DNA of 64,000 bases, from assembly GCF_016464385.1 (NCBI RefSeq), contig NZ_JADMLH010000014.1, forward strand, positions 165,550-229,549, given 5' to 3'. Position 1 is the first letter of the stretch, and every line of letters starts with the position of its first letter. The notes under the pieces were generated by a model that saw nothing but the letters and a program-made list of their open reading frames with translations, did no database searches and was not told where the DNA came from. Source of the DNA: Nucisporomicrobium flavum (GTDB taxonomy: Bacteria; Actinomycetota; Actinomycetes; Mycobacteriales; Micromonosporaceae). A program made the position numbers and the translations under genes. This document shows, piece after piece, positions 55,845 through 64,000 of this stretch.

Positions 55845-58706
55845 TTAGTTCTGCGGTGGCACGTCGCCCGGGCCGCTGCCCCACGTACGGCTCGGGGTCG
55901 TACTCAGGGTGTAACTGAGCTTGCCGCCCTTGGTGACCGCCGAGGCCGGAAGCCAGCCCTTGGTGGTCGCCTTGCCGTCGACGGTGAGTTTCTGGACGTA
56001 GATCGCCTTGGCGTCGGTACGCGGCGCTTCGATCGTCAGATCCGCGCCGCTGCCCAGGTGCACCACCGCGCGGGGGAAGAGCGGGCTGGTCAGGGCCAGT
56101 TCCGCGCGGGTCGGCACGGTCGGGTAGAGGCCCAGGGCGGAGAAGACGTACCAGGCGCTCATCGTGCCGGCGTCGTCGTTGCCCGGGATGCCGCCGGTGC
56201 CGTTGCTCCACTTCCCGTCGATGATCGCCCGGACCGTCTCCTGCGTCTTGTACGCCGCCCCGAAGTAGTTGTAGAGGTACGGCGTCTGGATGTCCGGCTC
56301 GTTGGTCGCGTCGAACTTCGTGCCGCTCGTGGCGCTCAGGTCGAACGTGCCGTCGGGCTTGCGGAAGAAGCCGTCCAGCCGCTCGATGGCCGTGGCGGTG
56401 CCGCCCATCTTCTCGGCGAGCGTCACCACGTCGGAGTACACCATCCAGGTGTACTGGGCGCTGCTGCCCTCGACGAAACCGGTGCCGGTGGACGGGCTGA
56501 AGCCCTCGGCCCAGGTGCCGTCGCTGTAGCGGTCCCGCATCCAGCCCACGGCCGCTCCGTCGGCGGGCACCGGGGTCGGTACGGCCGGGTCGGCCAGCTC
56601 CAGCTCGGCGAGCTGCACGATCGGCGCGCCGCCGTTCGCGGTCACGTTCAGGCGGTAGTACGCGTACGGCTTCGGGTCGCTGACCTCGTACTCCTTGGTC
56701 TGCCCGCGCTTGTCGAAGCTCTCGCCGGACCGGGAGTCGACCGTCGTCCACGTGCTGCCGTCGGCGGAGCCCTGCAGCTCCCAGTCCTTCGGGTCGCGCT
56801 CGGGGACGTCGTTGGCGGAGGTGAGGGCGTACCGGTTCACGGTCAGCGGCGAGCCGAGCTTCGCCTGGATCCAGCCGGTGGTGGCGAACGTGAGCCACTT
56901 GGTGCCCTTGTCGCCGTCGAACGCCTGCGCCTTGCCCTCGAACGGGGCGTTCTCGGCGCTGGCCTGGATCTCGGTGATCCGCTCCCGGATGTTGTGCTCG
57001 AGCCCCGGGTCGGCCTTGGCCTGCGGGTCGAAGACGTTGCGCCAGTTGTGCGACCGGTCCAGGAACTCCGCGTGCTTCTCGTCGTCGCCGAGCGCCTTGG
57101 CGAGCTCCGCGATGCCGTAGTCGGCCGCCGCGTCCTCCAGCGTCTCCGCCGCGCCGCCCCAGCAGTGGCAGTCGTCGGCCGGCACGTAGCCGAGCTTCAG
57201 GTACTTGTCGAGGGCCGGGCGCTGGCCCACGCACTCGACGTTGCAGCCGGCGTCGCTGGAGTCGTTGGCCGTCGGCACGGTGGCCGCGTGCACGAGCGAG
57301 TCGAACGCGCCCTTGACGTCGAAGTCGCGGGCGCCGAAGGCGTGCATGCCGGCGACGGCTGCCGCCGCCGGGTCGCCTGACATGACCGCGGTCTTGCCGT
57401 GCTGCAGCAGCCACCGGTCCCACTCGCCGTCGCGCTGGGTGGCGTAGTTGAAGAGGCTCTGCGCGTAGTCGCTCGCCATCTTCTGGTCGAGCAGGGCGAG
57501 CAACTGCACCTGCGCCCGGTACACGTCCCAGCCGGAGAACGTCCCGTATTGCGCCTTCTGTCCTGTGGACAACGTGTGGATTTCGTCGTCGGCGCCGTAG
57601 TAGCGGCCGTCGACGTCACTGGTCAGCGTCGGCTCGAGCATCGAGTGGTACAGCGCCGTGTAGAAGGTCGTCTTCTGGTCCTCGGTGCCGCCGCCGATGC
57701 CGATCTTCTTCAGCCGCTGCGACCACGCGGCCCGCGCGCCGGCCTGGATCGCGGCGAAGCTCAGCCGCTCCGGCGACTCCGCGGCGAGGTTCTTCTGCGC
57801 GCCGTCGAGGCTCACGTACGAGATCGCCACGCGCATGCCCACGCTGGTGGTGCCGGGGGCGAAGGTCACGTACCCGCCCGAGCCCTTGCCGGCGTTCGGC
57901 CGGCCGGTCGAGCTGTATCCGCTGCCGCCCTGGGCGTCCGTGCCGCCGGGGGTCAGCGTGGTGTCCTTCCACGTACCCGTGGCAGCGAACGGCTTGTCCA
58001 GTTTCGCGACGAAGTGCAGCGTGTAGTAGGCGTGCGAGTTGTTGGTGCTCTGCGGGCCGCAGAAGTTGCCCGCGCTCACCGAGCCGGTGACCGTCTGTGT
58101 CGCCGGGTCGATGTGGACCGTCGCGTCTTCGCTGCCGGTCTCCGACAGCGAGGTGCGGAACAGCAGGCTGGCCGCCTTGTCGGCGGGGAACGTGAACTTC
58201 CCGAATCCCGTACGCGGCGTCGCGGTCAGTTCCGCCCCGGCGCCGCTGTCCAGCCCGACCTTGTACCAGCCCGGCTTGGCGGCCTCGTTGGCGTGCGAGA
58301 ACGTGCTGGCGTAGACCGCGTCGGTGGCGTCCGCGGTCGGCGACCCGGCCACCTCACCGACGTGCGGCATGATCGGGATGTCCCCGTTGGCGCCCGAGCA
58401 ACCGACGCCGCTGAGGTGCGTCAGGCTCAGGCCCCGGATGCGCGTCGCCGTGTACTGGTAGCCGCCCGGTGCGGGCGTCGACAGCTGGTTGCCGCGCGAG
58501 GTCTGCGGGCTCCACGCCAGCATGCCGAACGGCGTGACCGCGCCCGGGTACGTGTTGCCGAGGTTCGTGCTGCCGATGAACGGGTTGACGTACGACGCCG
58601 GCTCCGCGACCAAGGGCGGTAGGGGCGCGGCGGCCTGCGCGGCCGCGCCGATCGGAACGGTCAGCGCCACCCCGGCGAGGGCGGCGACGGTACGGAGTCC
58701 GAGCAT
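55845..58706 (-). CDS. Secreted GH92 alpha-mannosidase with inserted F5/8-type-C module
   Basis: A 953-residue glycoside hydrolase 92 (exo alpha-1,2-mannosidase group, calcium-dependent). Signal peptide: LRTVAALAGVALTVPIGAAAQA. The N-terminal domain has YVNPFIGSTNLGNTYPGAVTP and LTHLSGVGCSGANGDI; the catalytic barrel has WDVYRAQVQLLALL, ADDCHCWGGAAETLEDAAAD and GNDDAGTMSAWYVFSALGLY near the end. Between NWRNVFDP (~555) and YSDGTWAEGFSP (~715), a ~155-residue discoidin-like F5/8 C module is inserted (TKWLTFATTGWIQAKLGSPL, DWELQGSADGSTWTTVDS, YAYYRLNVTANGG). The start complements 58704-58706 with AGGGGG upstream. It would trim mannosyl glycans outside the cell. Confidence 0.9.
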   Translation of the reverse strand: MLGLRTVAALAGVALTVPIGAAAQAAAPLPPLVAEPASYVNPFIGSTNLGNTYPGAVTPFGMLAWSPQTSRGNQLSTPAPGGYQYTATRIRGLSLTHLSGVGCSGANGDIPIMPHVGEVAGSPTADATDAVYASTFSHANEAAKPGWYKVGLDSGAGAELTATPRTGFGKFTFPADKAASLLFRTSLSETGSEDATVHIDPATQTVTGSVSAGNFCGPQSTNNSHAYYTLHFVAKLDKPFAATGTWKDTTLTPGGTDAQGGSGYSSTGRPNAGKGSGGYVTFAPGTTSVGMRVAISYVSLDGAQKNLAAESPERLSFAAIQAGARAAWSQRLKKIGIGGGTEDQKTTFYTALYHSMLEPTLTSDVDGRYYGADDEIHTLSTGQKAQYGTFSGWDVYRAQVQLLALLDQKMASDYAQSLFNYATQRDGEWDRWLLQHGKTAVMSGDPAAAAVAGMHAFGARDFDVKGAFDSLVHAATVPTANDSSDAGCNVECVGQRPALDKYLKLGYVPADDCHCWGGAAETLEDAAADYGIAELAKALGDDEKHAEFLDRSHNWRNVFDPQAKADPGLEHNIRERITEIQASAENAPFEGKAQAFDGDKGTKWLTFATTGWIQAKLGSPLTVNRYALTSANDVPERDPKDWELQGSADGSTWTTVDSRSGESFDKRGQTKEYEVSDPKPYAYYRLNVTANGGAPIVQLAELELADPAVPTPVPADGAAVGWMRDRYSDGTWAEGFSPSTGTGFVEGSSAQYTWMVYSDVVTLAEKMGGTATAIERLDGFFRKPDGTFDLSATSGTKFDATNEPDIQTPYLYNYFGAAYKTQETVRAIIDGKWSNGTGGIPGNDDAGTMSAWYVFSALGLYPTVPTRAELALTSPLFPRAVVHLGSGADLTIEAPRTDAKAIYVQKLTVDGKATTKGWLPASAVTKGGKLSYTLSTTPSRTWGSGPGDVPPQN

Positions 58707-58888
58707 GCGGGGTCCCCCTGATGACATCGATGTCAGACCATGTCGGAGGTCAGCCTCCATCGACTCGATCCGATGTGTCAACCACCCGCGCCGAGGTGTA
58801 CACCCGGTGAACTCGGTCCGTGGTTGAACTGTCGCCCGGTGAGATCCGTTCCTCCTCCTGGAACGTTCGCCACGAGGAGGACCCCGTC

Positions 58889-60757
58889 TTGTCTGTCTCC
58901 CTGCGGGAAGTGCTGGCCACCCGCCTGCGCCGGTCGGCCACGCCCACCTCCCCGGAGGCCCCCGCCGAGCCGACGTCCCCCGAACCGGCCGCCGTCGCCG
59001 AGCCGGCCACCGCCGCCGCTGAGCCGACGTCCTCCGCCGCCGAGCCGCCGACCGCCGAGCCGGCCGCCGCTGCCGCCGAGCCGGCCGCCGCTGCCGCCGA
59101 GCCGAGTCGTCTGCGCCGGGTCGCCGGGCGCGCCCTCACCGCCGGCGCGATCGTGTTGATCTTCGCCGGGCTGATCATGCCGAACATCGTCAACCGGCTC
59201 GAACGCCCCGGCACGTACGTCCGCCTCCCGATCGAGGGCTTCCTCGCGCTCGGCCTGCTCCTGGTCCTGCCCGGCCGCTGGAAGCGGATCGTCGCCGGCG
59301 TGCTCGGCGCCGGCCTCGGCCTGCTGATGGTGGAGAAGTCCCTGGACATGGGCTTCTACCAGGTACTGGCCCGCCCGTTCGACCCGGTCCTGGACTGGGT
59401 GCTGCTCGACGACGCCGAGGCGTTCCTGCGGGACTCGGCCGGCGAGGCGGGCGCCATCGGCGCGCTGATCGGCGTGATCGTCCTCGTCCTGGCGATCATG
59501 AGCCTGACGACGCTGGCGGCGCTGCGCATCGCCCGCGTGGCCGCGAAGCACCGTACGGCGACCGCGCGGACGGCGCTGGCCGGAACGGCGGTATGGGTGA
59601 CCTGCTTCGTGCTGGGCGTCCAGGTCTTCGGCAACATGCCGGTGGCCGCCCGCGCCAGCGCCATGTACGCCTGGGACCGCGCCCACATGGTCCGCGGCGG
59701 CCTGCGCGACGAGGCGAACTTCGCCCGTGAGGTCAAGATCGACGCGTTCGCGAACGTACCGGGGGACCAGCTGCTCACCTCGCTGCGTGGCAAGGACCTG
59801 CTGCTGACGTTCGTGGAGAGCTACGGCCGCTCGGCGGTCGAGGACCCGGCGATCAACGCCGGCACGGTGGAGGTGCTCGACGAGGGCACCGCGACGCTCG
59901 CCAAGGCCGGGTACACCGCGAAGAGCGGCTGGCTGACCTCTCCGACCTTCGGCGGCGGCAGCTGGCTCGCCCACTCCACGCTGCTCTCCGGCCTGTGGAT
60001 CAACAACCAGCAGCGGTACCGCAACCTCACCTCGAGCGAGCGGCTGACGCTGACCAGCCTGACCCGCAAGGCGGGCTTCGACACGATGAGCGTCATGCCG
60101 GGCGCGACCCGGGCCTGGCCGGAGGGCAACTTCTACGGCTACAACCGCGTCTACGACTCCCGCACCATGGGTTACGCCGGCCCGCGCTTCGGCTGGGGAC
60201 CGCAGCCCGACCAGTACACGCTCTCGTGGCTTCAGAAGAACGTGCACGGCCCGGCGCACTCGCCTCTGTTCGTCGAGATGCCGCTGGTCTCGAGCCACAC
60301 CCCGTGGGTGCCGATCCCCAGCATGATCGACTGGAACGACGTGGGCGACGGCTCGGTGTACGAGCAGATCCACGCGCGCGCCAAGAAGCCCGGCTCGGTC
60401 TGGAAGGACCCGGCGAAGGTCAGGCACGAGTACGCCCGCTCGATCCAGTACACGCTCTCGACGCTGATCTCGTACCTGGAGAAGTTCGGCGACGACGACA
60501 CGGTCATGGTGTTTCTCGGCGACCACCAGCCCGCGCCGATCGTGGTCGGCGAGACCGCCAGCCACGACGTGCCGATCACGATCGTCGCCAAGGACCCGGC
60601 CGTGCTGGACAAGATCGCCGACTGGGGCTGGACCGACGGGCTGCGTCCCGCCGCGAGCGTCCCGGCGTTCCCGATGAACCAGTTCCGCGACAAGTTCCTG
60701 ACCGCGTACGGCCCCTCGGGCGAGGTCGCGCGGGCGATGTCGCCGCCGCGCCGCTGA
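58889..60757 (+). CDS. Membrane sulfatase/LtaS-like phosphotransferase
   Basis: About 622 residues. The N-terminal ~75 are Ala/Pro/Glu repeats (AEPAAAAAEP) coded by 21-base DNA repeats. Then come about four membrane helices (AGAIVLIFAGLIMPNI, LALGLLLVLPG, VLGAGLGLLMV and the pair near ~200-250), followed by an extracellular sulfatase-fold domain: LLLTFVESYGRSA, GGGSWLAHSTLLSGLW (nucleophile Ser/Thr region), VEMPLVSSHTPWV and MVFLGDHQPAP. LtaS-type enzymes transfer glycerol- or sugar-phosphate to surface polymers. TTG 58889 is the start because GAGGAGGA lies seven bases upstream; GTG 58820 is longer without a good site. It ends 4 bases from the convergent tetR. Confidence 0.86.
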   Translation: MSVSLREVLATRLRRSATPTSPEAPAEPTSPEPAAVAEPATAAAEPTSSAAEPPTAEPAAAAAEPAAAAAEPSRLRRVAGRALTAGAIVLIFAGLIMPNIVNRLERPGTYVRLPIEGFLALGLLLVLPGRWKRIVAGVLGAGLGLLMVEKSLDMGFYQVLARPFDPVLDWVLLDDAEAFLRDSAGEAGAIGALIGVIVLVLAIMSLTTLAALRIARVAAKHRTATARTALAGTAVWVTCFVLGVQVFGNMPVAARASAMYAWDRAHMVRGGLRDEANFAREVKIDAFANVPGDQLLTSLRGKDLLLTFVESYGRSAVEDPAINAGTVEVLDEGTATLAKAGYTAKSGWLTSPTFGGGSWLAHSTLLSGLWINNQQRYRNLTSSERLTLTSLTRKAGFDTMSVMPGATRAWPEGNFYGYNRVYDSRTMGYAGPRFGWGPQPDQYTLSWLQKNVHGPAHSPLFVEMPLVSSHTPWVPIPSMIDWNDVGDGSVYEQIHARAKKPGSVWKDPAKVRHEYARSIQYTLSTLISYLEKFGDDDTVMVFLGDHQPAPIVVGETASHDVPITIVAKDPAVLDKIADWGWTDGLRPAASVPAFPMNQFRDKFLTAYGPSGEVARAMSPPRR

Positions 60758-60761
60758 CGCC

Positions 60762-61364
60762 TCAGGCCGTCGGCCGGGCCGCTCGCAGGCCGTCCAGCAG
60801 CAGGGTGCAGACGACCTGCAGTTCGTGGTCGATGCCCGGTTCCGTCCAGGCGCCGGCCAGGCCGGGGTGGTGGAACCGGGTGGTGGCGGTGAAGACGGCC
60901 CGGGCGGTCTCGGCCGGGTCGGCCCGCTGCAACGAGCCGTCGGTCATGCCGTCGGTGAGGATGGTCTCCAGCTGCCCCAGCAGGTCCGCCACGTGGTCGA
61001 CCGCCGCGGCGCTGTCCTCGGTGACCAGGGCCTTGTAGGCGGCGAACAGTTCCGGATCGTCGTGGGCCTTGGCCCGCTTCGCGACCAGGAGGGCGGCGAG
61101 CCAGCGGCGCAGCCGCTGCGGCGGCGGGATCTCCGTGTCGCGCGCGATGGCCGCCAAGGTGTCCCGGTCACGGTTCAGCCAGCGCCGGGAGACGGCCTCG
61201 CGCAGTGCCGTCTTGGACGGGAAGTGCTTGTAGACGGCGGCGTGGCTGACGCCGAGCGCTCTGCCCACGTCCACCACGGTTGCCTTGGCCGGCCCGTGGC
61301 GGCGCAACACGTCCTCGGTGGCGGACAGGATCGCTTCGGCGTCCAGCGGTTCACGCGCCCGCAT
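60762..61364 (-). CDS. TetR-family regulator
   Basis: A 200-residue TetR protein. HTH: AEAILSATEDVLRRHGPAKA, then VVDVGRALGVSHAAVYKHF with PSKTALREAVSRRWL. The ligand domain (DTLAAIARDTEIPP to FHHPGLAGAW) fits the TetR_C subgroup often divergent from NmrA-type genes. Between it and the NmrA-like gene is a 9-bp interrupted palindrome (61424-61449), its probable operator. It would repress that gene, and itself, until a redox or chemical signal appears. Confidence 0.88.
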   Translation of the reverse strand: MRAREPLDAEAILSATEDVLRRHGPAKATVVDVGRALGVSHAAVYKHFPSKTALREAVSRRWLNRDRDTLAAIARDTEIPPPQRLRRWLAALLVAKRAKAHDDPELFAAYKALVTEDSAAAVDHVADLLGQLETILTDGMTDGSLQRADPAETARAVFTATTRFHHPGLAGAWTEPGIDHELQVVCTLLLDGLRAARPTA

Positions 61365-61423
61365 CAGGCGGCGCGGTTCGGCGAGGCGAGCATTTTCCGA
61401 GCGTACTGGGCGACTTGGTGACA

Positions 61424-61449
61424 GGTTTCAGATTATGTACTCTGTAACC
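61424..61449. promoter_or_regulatory. TetR operator palindrome
   Basis: GGTTTCAGA (61424-61432) and TCTGTAACC (61441-61449) are inverted with one mismatch, separated by 8 bases. It lies between the divergent tetR and NmrA-like genes, 25 bases before the latter's start. Confidence 0.72.
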
Positions 61450-61473
61450 CGTTCCAGCGAATGGGGGTCAGAC

Positions 61474-62307
61474 GTGGCGATCTTGGTGACCGGTTCACGT
61501 GGGCAGGTGGGCGCCGCGGTCCTCGGCGAGTTGTTGGCCGCCGGGGCCCCGGTCCGCGCGTCCGCTCGCTCCCCGCAGCCGGGCGACTTCCCGCCCGGCG
61601 TCGACGCGGTGCGGGCCGACCTGACCGATCCGTCGACGTGGCCGGCGGCTCTCGCCGGCGTGCAGAAGGTGTTTCTGTACGCCCATCCGGAGACCGCGGC
61701 GGAGTTCGCGGCGGCGGCCGAGCGGGCCGGGGTCGAGCATGTGGTCCTGCTGTCGTCCTACACGGTGATGGCTGCGGACGCCGAGGCCAACCCGATCGGG
61801 CGGCGCCACCTCGCGGCGGAGCGGGAGCTGGCCGGTGCCCGTCTCACCCGGACCTTCGTGCGCCCCGGCTACTTCGCCACGAACTCGTTGCGCTGGCAGT
61901 CCATCCGCACCGACCGCGTGCTGCGCACCGCGTTCCCGGATGCGACGACCGCGCCGGTCCACGAGCGCGACATCGCCGCCGTGGCGGCGCGAGCGTTGCT
62001 GAACGACACCGCTGACGCCGCCTATCCGGTGCTCGGAGCGGGTCCGGTGACCATTCGGGATCAAGTCGCCGCGATCGCCGAGGCGCTGGGGGAGCCGGTG
62101 GTCCTGCAGGAGGTGGACGTCGACACGTACCGCGCCGACCTGATGACCCAGCTTCCCGGCCCGCTGGTCGAGCTCCTGATCCAGTCCGGCGGCAGCGTGC
62201 ATCAGCTGCCGCCCGAGGTGGCCACCGACGCCGTGCCGGAGCTCCTCGGCCGGCCGGCCCTGACCTTCGCCGAATGGGCGCGCGACCACGCCGACGACTT
62301 CCGCTGA
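61474..62307 (+). CDS. NmrA-like NAD(P)-binding protein
   Basis: A 277-residue Rossmann-fold protein of the NmrA/atypical SDR group. The nucleotide site is ILVTGSRGQVGAAVLGEL, followed by VDAVRADLTDPST, VFLYAHPETAAEFAAAAERA, HVVLLSSYTVM and the substrate-side FVRPGYFATNSLRWQ. The usual catalytic Tyr-x3-Lys is not clear, so it could be a redox sensor or a quinone/NADPH-dependent reductase. GTG 61474 is the start; the frame is open upstream through the operator. Control by the divergent TetR at 60762 is likely. Confidence 0.85.
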   Translation: MAILVTGSRGQVGAAVLGELLAAGAPVRASARSPQPGDFPPGVDAVRADLTDPSTWPAALAGVQKVFLYAHPETAAEFAAAAERAGVEHVVLLSSYTVMAADAEANPIGRRHLAAERELAGARLTRTFVRPGYFATNSLRWQSIRTDRVLRTAFPDATTAPVHERDIAAVAARALLNDTADAAYPVLGAGPVTIRDQVAAIAEALGEPVVLQEVDVDTYRADLMTQLPGPLVELLIQSGGSVHQLPPEVATDAVPELLGRPALTFAEWARDHADDFR

Positions 62308-62327
62308 AGCCGCGCCGGGACAATCAC

Positions 62328-62375
62328 GCCGTCCGGGTCGGGACTCGCCCGTGCCGTCCGGGTCGGGACTCGCCC
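62328..62375. repeat. Tandem duplication of a 23-base segment
   Basis: A 23-base segment beginning GCCGTCCGGGTCGG occurs at 62328-62350 and again at 62353-62375, identical, in the 75-base gap between two convergent genes. It may have arisen by slippage. Confidence 0.75.
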
Positions 62376-62382
62376 ACTGCTG

Positions 62383-63639
62383 TCAGGTCAGCACACGCCA
62401 GGTGTGCGGTTCGAGGGTGGCGGTGCCGCCGCCCGGGGCCGGCACCTCGGCGGGCTCGTTGCCCACGTTCAGGGCCATGACGAGCCGGTTGCCGTCGGCC
62501 GCCGCCTCGTAGACGAACTGCTCGTTCGTCAGATGCAGCGTCGTGGTCCGCGCGCGGTGCAGCCACGGGTTGCGGCGGCGAAGGGCGACCAGTTCCTGGT
62601 GTACGTGGTAGAGCGGGCGGCCGAACGGTGCCAGGTCCGCCGGCTTCTCGGGGAACGGCGGCCGGACCGCGTCGTCGCCGCCCGCCCGATCCTCCTTCAC
62701 GCCGCGGAAGCCCTGCTCGTCGCCGGAATAGATGCTGGGCGTGCCGCCGACGGTCATCAGGACGGCGACGGCGAGCGGGATGTCGCGCTCGTCGCTGAGC
62801 CGGCTGGCGAGCCGCGTGACGTCGTGGTTGCCGGTGAACGTCTGCGGCACGAAGGCGGCGAGGAAGTCGTTGTGGCGTTCCATGGCCCAGCTGAGCTCGA
62901 AGAAGTTCCGCGACTCCAGCGCGCTCCAAATGGCCTTCCACAGCTCGTACTGGGTGACCGAGTCCATCGTGGAGCGCGACACGACGTCCTGGTAGTCGCC
63001 GTGGATCACCTCCCCGACGAAGTACGCCTCCGGGAACTCGGCCCGTACCCGGGGCAGCACCCGCGCCCAGAACGCGGCCGGGACGGCGTACGCGGCATCC
63101 AGGCGCCATCCGTCCGCGCCGCGCCGCAGCCAATGGATCATCACGTCGGCGACGTAGTCGGCGACGGCCGGTTCGAGATGGTTGAGGGCGACCAGCGCGC
63201 CGTGCCCCTCGAAGGTCGCGTAGTCCGGTTCGCTGCGCCCCTCCCGCCAGGTCAGCCGGAACCACCCGGCGGTCGGCGCCTCCCGGCCACGGGTGAGCAC
63301 GTCCTGGAAGGCGGGGTGGCCGCGGCCGACATGGTTGAAGACCCCGTCGAGCAGCACCCGCAGCCCGCGCCCGTGGGCGGCGGCGACCAGCGCGTCGAAG
63401 TCGCCGTCGTCGCCCAGCCGGGGGTCGATGCGGAAGTGGTCGACGGTGTCGTACCCGTGGGTCTCGGACGCGAAGACCGGCCCGAGCATCAGCCCGGAGG
63501 CGCCCAGCTCAATTACGTAGTCCAGCCACGCGTCGAGGCGCCGCAGCCCGCCGTTGTCGTGCTCCGGGTACGCGCCGGCGAAGCCGAGCGGATACACCTG
63601 CCACCACACGGCGTGCTGAACCCACGAGGCCTCATTCAT
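62383..63639 (-). CDS. GH13 alpha-amylase-type glycosidase
   Basis: A 418-residue family 13 enzyme, cytoplasmic (no signal peptide). The barrel shows WWQVYPLGFAGAY, the region I motif DGVFNHVGRG, nucleophile Asp in GADGWRLDAAY, acid/base Glu in EAYFVGEVIHGD and the third Asp in FTGNHDVTR. The C-terminal beta-domain ends GTATLEPHTWRVLT. This form (cyclomaltodextrinase/neopullulanase or trehalose/maltose-active group) fits intracellular alpha-glucan breakdown. ATG complements 63637-63639. It is convergent with the NmrA-like gene, and the 237-base upstream gap holds a 26-base repeat array. Confidence 0.9.
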   Translation of the reverse strand: MNEASWVQHAVWWQVYPLGFAGAYPEHDNGGLRRLDAWLDYVIELGASGLMLGPVFASETHGYDTVDHFRIDPRLGDDGDFDALVAAAHGRGLRVLLDGVFNHVGRGHPAFQDVLTRGREAPTAGWFRLTWREGRSEPDYATFEGHGALVALNHLEPAVADYVADVMIHWLRRGADGWRLDAAYAVPAAFWARVLPRVRAEFPEAYFVGEVIHGDYQDVVSRSTMDSVTQYELWKAIWSALESRNFFELSWAMERHNDFLAAFVPQTFTGNHDVTRLASRLSDERDIPLAVAVLMTVGGTPSIYSGDEQGFRGVKEDRAGGDDAVRPPFPEKPADLAPFGRPLYHVHQELVALRRRNPWLHRARTTTLHLTNEQFVYEAAADGNRLVMALNVGNEPAEVPAPGGGTATLEPHTWRVLT

Positions 63640-63707
63640 CGGGCCACTCTACGGCCGCCCGGCCACGGCGAGGCGCCGGCCCGAGCCGGGCGAGGCAGGG
63701 CTGCCTG

Positions 63708-63802
63708 GACGTGGCGAGGCGCAGGGCTGCCTGGACGTGGCGAGGCGCAGGGCTGCCTGGACGCGGCGAGGCTCAGGCCCAGTCGGACGCGGCGAGGCGC
63801 AG
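63708..63802. repeat. 26-bp tandem repeat array
   Basis: Units start at 63708, 63734, 63760 and 63786 (period 26), each opening GACGTGGCGAGGCGCAG or close to it; the first two are identical and the later two diverge. Partial copies extend on both sides (from ~63665 to ~63834). It fills most of the 237-base gap between the GH13 gene and the sigma factor. No gene is supported there. Confidence 0.8.
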
Positions 63803-63831
63803 GCCTGAACCCGGGCGTCCCGGACATGGCG

Positions 63832-63860
63832 AAACGCCGGCCCGAACCGGGCCGGCGTTT
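63832..63860 (-). terminator. Strong hairpin terminator of the sigma factor gene
   Basis: AAACGCCGGCCC, loop GAACC, then GGGCCGGCGTTT: a 12-bp perfect stem with A/T ends, 17 bases beyond the reverse-strand stop. Confidence 0.85.
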
Positions 63861-63876
63861 CCTGGTGGTGCGAGGG

Positions 63877-64000
63877 TCAGAGGGTCTCGGCGGCGAGCTG
63901 GGTGCGCAGCTTGGTCAGGGCCTTGGTGAGCAGGCGGCTGACGTGCATCTGGGAGATGCCGATCTGCTCGGCGATCTGCGACTGGGTCAGGTTGCCGTAG
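63877..64000 (-). CDS. SigB/SigF-type RNA polymerase sigma factor, C-terminal end (partial)
   Basis: Only the last ~40 residues are in the window: YGNLTQSQIAEQIGISQMHV, SRLLTKALTKLRTQLAAETL. This is region 4.2 with the helix-turn-helix of the SigB/SigF/SigG group, whose hallmark is SQMHVSRLL. The gene continues past base 64000. In actinomycetes these sigmas control stress response and development with anti-sigma partners; none is visible here. A hairpin follows the stop. Confidence 0.88.
   Translation of the reverse strand, partial: YGNLTQSQIAEQIGISQMHVSRLLTKALTKLRTQLAAETL

Noticed and set aside
62308..62382. Attachment site or inverted terminal repeat at the 23-base duplication
   Set aside because: The copies are direct, adjacent and not linked to any integrase or transposase in the window.
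63708..63802. Second CRISPR candidate (26-base period)
   Set aside because: Units abut without unique spacers and decay progressively; this is a simple tandem repeat.

Overview
The window is GC-rich chromosomal DNA from an actinomycete. Dense coding, frequent GTG/TTG starts, stop/start overlaps of the ATGA and GTGA type, and the gene content (AfsR-like regulator, SigE-family ECF sigma, Spo0M, MmpL, many secreted glycosidases) fit Micromonosporaceae. An Actinoplanes-like organism is my best guess; this is inference from gene style, not a database match. I see no tRNA, rRNA, CRISPR array, insertion sequence, integrase or phage gene.

Layout. 0-7 kb: the end of a reverse-strand membrane protein, then a tight forward operon for surface glycans: family 2 glycosyltransferase, PseH-like acetyltransferase, pseudaminic acid synthase (PseI), a glycosyltransferase-like protein, an unknown protein and a beta-helix protein, closed by a strong hairpin. 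7-12 kb: an MmpL exporter and a GAF-GGDEF-EAL cyclic-di-GMP protein. 12-17 kb: a DeoR-regulated polyol operon (lipoprotein binding protein, two permeases, zinc polyol dehydrogenase) without an ATPase gene. 17-25 kb: APC permease, an unknown protein, a TetR/MFS pair with two palindromic operators, a secreted S33 peptidase, then a candidate manganese (yybP-ykoY) riboswitch ahead of a TMEM165/GDT1 transporter and a cyclase-family hydrolase. 25-28 kb: a TPR protein facing a SigE-sigma / WD40-like / flippase-like operon.

28-33 kb: a complete mannitol-type phosphotransferase operon (IIC, IIB, an unrecognised protein, IIA, HPr, EI) with a clear promoter. It ends in a hairpin and five exact 23-bp-period repeats. 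With the ABC operon, the window carries two likely polyol entry routes: one ATP-driven and coupled to oxidation, one phosphorylating. 33-48 kb: CNNM/CBS protein, Spo0M, GH15 trehalase/glucoamylase, type II NADH dehydrogenase, DHA2 exporter, LamG protein, Asp/Glu racemase, GH18 chitinase, lipoprotein, membrane phosphodiesterase and a secreted propeller.

47-64 kb: tautomerase and an XRE regulator, a giant BTAD/NB-ARC regulator, a DrrAB-like exporter, SDR, a coiled-coil basic protein, DedA, a GH92 alpha-mannosidase with a discoidin-like insertion, an LtaS-like sulfatase, a TetR/NmrA pair with an operator palindrome, a GH13 amylase and the end of a SigB/SigF-type sigma factor.

The most unusual elements are the manganese riboswitch, a ~41-bp intergenic repeat present three times, the 23-bp repeat array, and the unknown protein inside the PTS operon. 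No single complete new system stands out beyond these.
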